DNA from: an uncultured Caryophanales bacterium
Lineage (GTDB): Bacteria; Bacillota_I; Bacilli_A; RF39; UBA660
Reading direction: 5' to 3'
Length of the DNA: 7,102 nt
NCBI GenBank assembly: GCA_947302515.1
Contig: CAMYVT010000037.1
Span: 1-7,102, forward strand
In this document: one piece after another, positions 4,635 to 7,102 of the stretch
Layout of the letters: every line of letters begins with the position of its first letter
Numbering within the stretch: the stretch's first letter is position 1
Notes under the pieces: model-generated
What the model saw: only the letters and a program-made list of their open reading frames with translations
What the model was told of the DNA's origin: nothing
The model's database searches: none
Made by a program: the position numbers and the translations under genes

Positions 4635-6767
4635 CTATCTCTTGATTTCTACTAATTCGTAAGTTTCAATGATATCTCCTTCTTTATAGTCTTGACAGTT
4701 TTCTAGTGTCATACCACAGTCCATATCCTTTTTAACTTCTTTTACTTGATCTTTTTCATGTTGTAAAGTGTTTACTGAACCATTATAAATAACGATATCA
4801 TCTCTTATTATACGAGCTTTTGAATTGTTCTTAATAACTCCACTTGTAACATGACATCCTGCGATTAAACCAACTTTTGAAAATTTAAATATTTGTCTTA
4901 CTTCTGCTGTTCCTAATACTTTTTCTTCATATTCTGGTTCTAACATACCTTTCATAGCATTTTCTACATCTTCTACTACTTTATAAATAATATCATATGT
5001 TTTAATTTCAATACCATATTGTTTGGCAGTATCTATAGTAGAATTATTACCTCTTACATTGAATCCAATAATAATAGCATTTGAAGCACTTGCTAGTACT
5101 ACATCACTTTCAGTTATAGCTCCTACTCCACCTCTTATTACTGATACTTTAACTCCTTCTACATCAATTTTTTCTAAAGCATTTTTAACTGCTTCTAAAG
5201 AACCATTAACATCTGCTTTAAGTACTACATTAATTTCTTTTTGTCCTTCTTTAATTCTACCAAATAAGTCTTCTAATGTCATTCCACTAAAGTTCGTATC
5301 TTCTTCTTTACTTCTTAATTCTCTTTCATGAGCTATTTCTTTTGCTTTCTTTTCTGATTCAAAAGCCATGAATTTATCTCCAGCTGATGGTATTTCTGAA
5401 ATACCTGTTACTTCTACAGGAATTGATGGTTTTGCTTCTACAATATTATTTCCTTTATCATCTTTTAATGTTCTTACTTTACCATAGTAATTTCCAATAA
5501 CAATTGGATCTCCTAAACGTAAAGTACCATTTTGTATTAATAGAGTAGCAACTGAACCTACTTTAGAATCTTTTTTAGATTCAATTACTGTTCCTGTTGC
5601 ATATCTATTAGGATTTGCTTTATATTCTTGCATTTCTGCAACTAACAGAATATTTTCTAATAATCCATCTATTCCCTCTCCAGTTTTAGCAGAAATTTTA
5701 TTAACAATAATATCTCCACCCCATTCTTCTGGAGTTAGGCCGTTTTCTACTAAAGCTGTCATAATACGTTCAACATTTGCTTCTGGTTTATCTATTTTAT
5801 TAATTGCAACTATAATTGGTACTCCAGCAGCTTTAGCATGATCAATTGCTTCTACAGTCTGAGGCATTATACCATCATCTGCTGCTACTATAATAATTAC
5901 TATATCTGTAATTGATGCTCCTCTTGCTCTCATTTCAGTAAAGGCTGCATGTCCTGGAGTATCAATAAATGTTATTAATTTACCATTACATTTAACAGAA
6001 TAAGCACCAATTGCTTGAGTAATACCTCCTGCTTCTCCACCTACTACATCAGTATTTCTAATGGCATCAAGTAATGTTGTTTTACCATGATCTACATGTC
6101 CCATTATTGTTACTACTGGAGGTCTTTCTTCTAAGTCTTCTTGTCTATCTTCTATTTCATAATTTTCAAAATTTGAAATATCTTGAGTTTCTTCTTTCTT
6201 TAATACTTTTTCATATTCTGATGCAATTACTTCTGCAGAATCATAATCAACTGGTTGATTAACTCCTGCCATTACTCCTAATCCCATAAGCTTTTTAACT
6301 AATTCTACAGGAGCAATTTCTAAAGCTTCTGCTAGTTCTGTAACAGTCATTCCTTTTTTATAAAGAATAACATTTTCATCTTGTTCTACTTCATTACTTT
6401 GTAATTTTTCTCTATGCTTATATATTTTCTTTCTTTCTTTTAAGAAATCTTTTTTATTATTCTCTTGTTTAGTTGTTTTAGGTTTTACTTTTGTAAAAGA
6501 TGTTGTTTCTAAATCTATTTTTGTATTATAAGCTAGTTCTTCTGCTTTATCTTCAACTTCTTCTTCTAAACGTTGTTCTTCAAGATCTTCTATGTCTTCT
6601 CCAACATAGTCTTCTTCATCCTGTAATTCATTATCTAATAAGGTAATACTAATATCATCTAATAATGAATTTCCATCTTCATAACTTATTCCCACTTTAT
6701 CACATAATGCTTGTATTTCTTCTAGTGTTTTTCCTACGTCATTTGCATAATCTTCTAAAGACATCAT
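4635..6767 (-). CDS. infB: Translation initiation factor IF-2
   Basis: IF-2 is the GTPase that brings fMet-tRNA to the 30S subunit and promotes subunit joining. The 710-residue product is close to the length seen in Bacillus. Residues 1-50 look like a small N-terminal helical module, followed by a charged Glu/Lys linker (about 50-135) and an IF2_N domain starting near M140 (MTVTELAEALEIAP). The G domain has G1 GHVDHGKTT (223-231), the GGITQAIGAY switch, G3 DTPGH (269-273), G4 NKID (323-326) and G5 SAKTGEGI. Then come domain II (GSVATLLIQNGTLRLGDPIV), domain III (KADVNGSLEAVKNALEKI, NVRG) and the fMet-tRNA-binding C2 domain, including DCGMTLEN. Two adjacent ATGs (6767, 6764) are possible, served by GAGGTGA at 6780-6774. 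That site overlaps the ylxR stop, which implies coupling. Confidence 0.98.
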   Translation of the reverse strand: MMSLEDYANDVGKTLEEIQALCDKVGISYEDGNSLLDDISITLLDNELQDEEDYVGEDIEDLEEQRLEEEVEDKAEELAYNTKIDLETTSFTKVKPKTTKQENNKKDFLKERKKIYKHREKLQSNEVEQDENVILYKKGMTVTELAEALEIAPVELVKKLMGLGVMAGVNQPVDYDSAEVIASEYEKVLKKEETQDISNFENYEIEDRQEDLEERPPVVTIMGHVDHGKTTLLDAIRNTDVVGGEAGGITQAIGAYSVKCNGKLITFIDTPGHAAFTEMRARGASITDIVIIIVAADDGIMPQTVEAIDHAKAAGVPIIVAINKIDKPEANVERIMTALVENGLTPEEWGGDIIVNKISAKTGEGIDGLLENILLVAEMQEYKANPNRYATGTVIESKKDSKVGSVATLLIQNGTLRLGDPIVIGNYYGKVRTLKDDKGNNIVEAKPSIPVEVTGISEIPSAGDKFMAFESEKKAKEIAHERELRSKEEDTNFSGMTLEDLFGRIKEGQKEINVVLKADVNGSLEAVKNALEKIDVEGVKVSVIRGGVGAITESDVVLASASNAIIIGFNVRGNNSTIDTAKQYGIEIKTYDIIYKVVEDVENAMKGMLEPEYEEKVLGTAEVRQIFKFSKVGLIAGCHVTSGVIKNNSKARIIRDDIVIYNGSVNTLQHEKDQVKEVKKDMDCGMTLENCQDYKEGDIIETYELVEIKR

Positions 6768-6778
6768 GAAACTTCACC

Positions 6779-7042
6779 TCATCTTTCTATCATATTTTTT
6801 ATTTCTTCATAGACACTATCCTCTATCTTTATTTCTAATCTTTTTTCTAATATTTTTGTTTTTTTAGCTTGTTCTAGTACACTTAAATCTTTTTTAATAT
6901 AAGCTCCTCTACCGTTTAATTTGCCTGTATCATCTACTTTTACTTCTCCTTCAGGAGTTCTTACTATTCTTAGTAATTCTTTCTTTGGTAGAGATTCTTT
7001 TGTTACTACACAAGTTCTTAAAGGTATTTTTTTTACTTTCAT
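6779..7042 (-). CDS. ylxR: YlxR/RnpM family RNA-binding protein (DUF448)
   Basis: The product is an 87-residue basic protein. The family signature is plain: PLRTCVVTKESLPKKELLRI near the N-terminus, then VRTPEGEVKVDDTGKLNGRGAYI, which form the positively charged DUF448 fold. In Bacillus subtilis the homologue has been described as a modulator of RNase P (RnpM) and a nucleic-acid binder; that role is carried over here by homology. The ATG at 7042 has AGGAGG (7053-7048) 5 nt upstream, overlapping the nusA stop. The stop TGA (6781-6779) runs into the infB ribosome binding site. In many Firmicutes ylxQ, an L7Ae-like K-turn protein, follows; here infB follows directly after 11 bp. Confidence 0.95.
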   Translation of the reverse strand: MKVKKIPLRTCVVTKESLPKKELLRIVRTPEGEVKVDDTGKLNGRGAYIKKDLSVLEQAKKTKILEKRLEIKIEDSVYEEIKNMIER

Positions 7043-7051
7043 AGGATCCTC

Positions 7052-7102
7052 CTATCTAAAGTTAATTCCTGCTTCTCTTGCTTGTTCTGTTGTCTTGATA
7101 TC
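7052..7102 (-). CDS. nusA: Transcription factor NusA, last 16 codons, cut by window edge
   Basis: The minus-strand frame entering at 7102 reads DIKTTEQAREAGINFR and stops at TAG (7054-7052). This resembles the C-terminal end of Firmicutes NusA after the second KH domain, where the chain typically ends with a GWKIDIK-type segment plus a short Glu/Ala-rich tail. Position directly upstream of ylxR and infB is the classic nusA place. The stop codon overlaps the AGGAGG site of ylxR. The fragment is short, so the call rests on the tail motif plus gene order. Confidence 0.83.
   Translation of the reverse strand, partial: DIKTTEQAREAGINFR

Noticed and set aside
5023..5331. Plus-strand open frame of about 102 codons inside infB
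   Set aside because: It is antisense to domains III of a certain infB gene, has a low-complexity Ser/Thr/Leu composition typical of a shadow frame and no Shine-Dalgarno.
6074..6262. Plus-strand open frame of 62 codons, hydrophobic and Leu-rich, inside infB
   Set aside because: Its Leu-rich composition arises from reading antisense to the Glu/Lys-rich IF-2 region; no ribosome binding site or independent support.
7043..7050. Palindrome AGGATCCT between the ylxR ribosome binding site and its start, considered as a regulatory hairpin
   Set aside because: It is too short to form a hairpin with a loop and is explained by the Shine-Dalgarno sequence.

Overview
The window comes from a very AT-rich, low-GC Gram-positive-type bacterium. 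Most intergenic DNA is A/T, codons strongly prefer A/T endings, and several Shine-Dalgarno sites are close to AAGGAGGTGA. Tryptophan is encoded by TGG and TGA ends ylxR, so the normal bacterial code (table 11) applies and not the Mycoplasma code. Gene order and composition fit a reduced-genome member of the Bacilli, for example an uncultured gut lineage of the RF39 or Mollicutes-related kind. That placement is inference.

Layout: the left end (1-672, minus strand) holds the 5' part of pnp (polynucleotide phosphorylase) and, upstream of it in transcription, a complete rpsO (ribosomal protein S15). An intrinsic terminator hairpin sits between them, and its stem begins with the rpsO stop codon. 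Upstream of rpsO lie a structured leader that could be an S15 autoregulatory RNA and two candidate promoters. From this intergenic region a plus-strand cassette of three tightly spaced envelope genes runs away: a CPBP-family intramembrane metalloprotease (865-1563), a two-helix membrane protein with an extracytoplasmic C39-like cysteine peptidase domain (1577-2542), and a lipoprotein with a second, C-terminal membrane anchor (2553-3281). A perfect 12-bp hairpin (3281-3308) serves as a bidirectional terminator facing the next block.

The right half (3293-7102, minus strand) is the nusA-infB translation operon, read right to left: the last codons of nusA, ylxR (rnpM), infB, an unrecognised 130-residue ORF, rbfA, and a polytopic membrane protein resembling the VUT/YhhQ queuosine-precursor transporter family. 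Gaps are only 8-17 bp and several stop codons overlap the next ribosome binding site, so translation is probably coupled.

Compared with the classic Firmicutes order (nusA-ylxR-ylxQ-infB-ylxP-rbfA-truB-ribF-rpsO-pnp), ylxQ is absent and an unrelated-looking ORF stands where ylxP would be. truB-ribF is replaced by the VUT-like gene plus the opposite-strand cassette. The most unusual content is that cassette, particularly the protein joining a VirB2/pilin-like two-helix module to a C39-type peptidase. I see no CRISPR array, insertion sequence, tRNA or rRNA.
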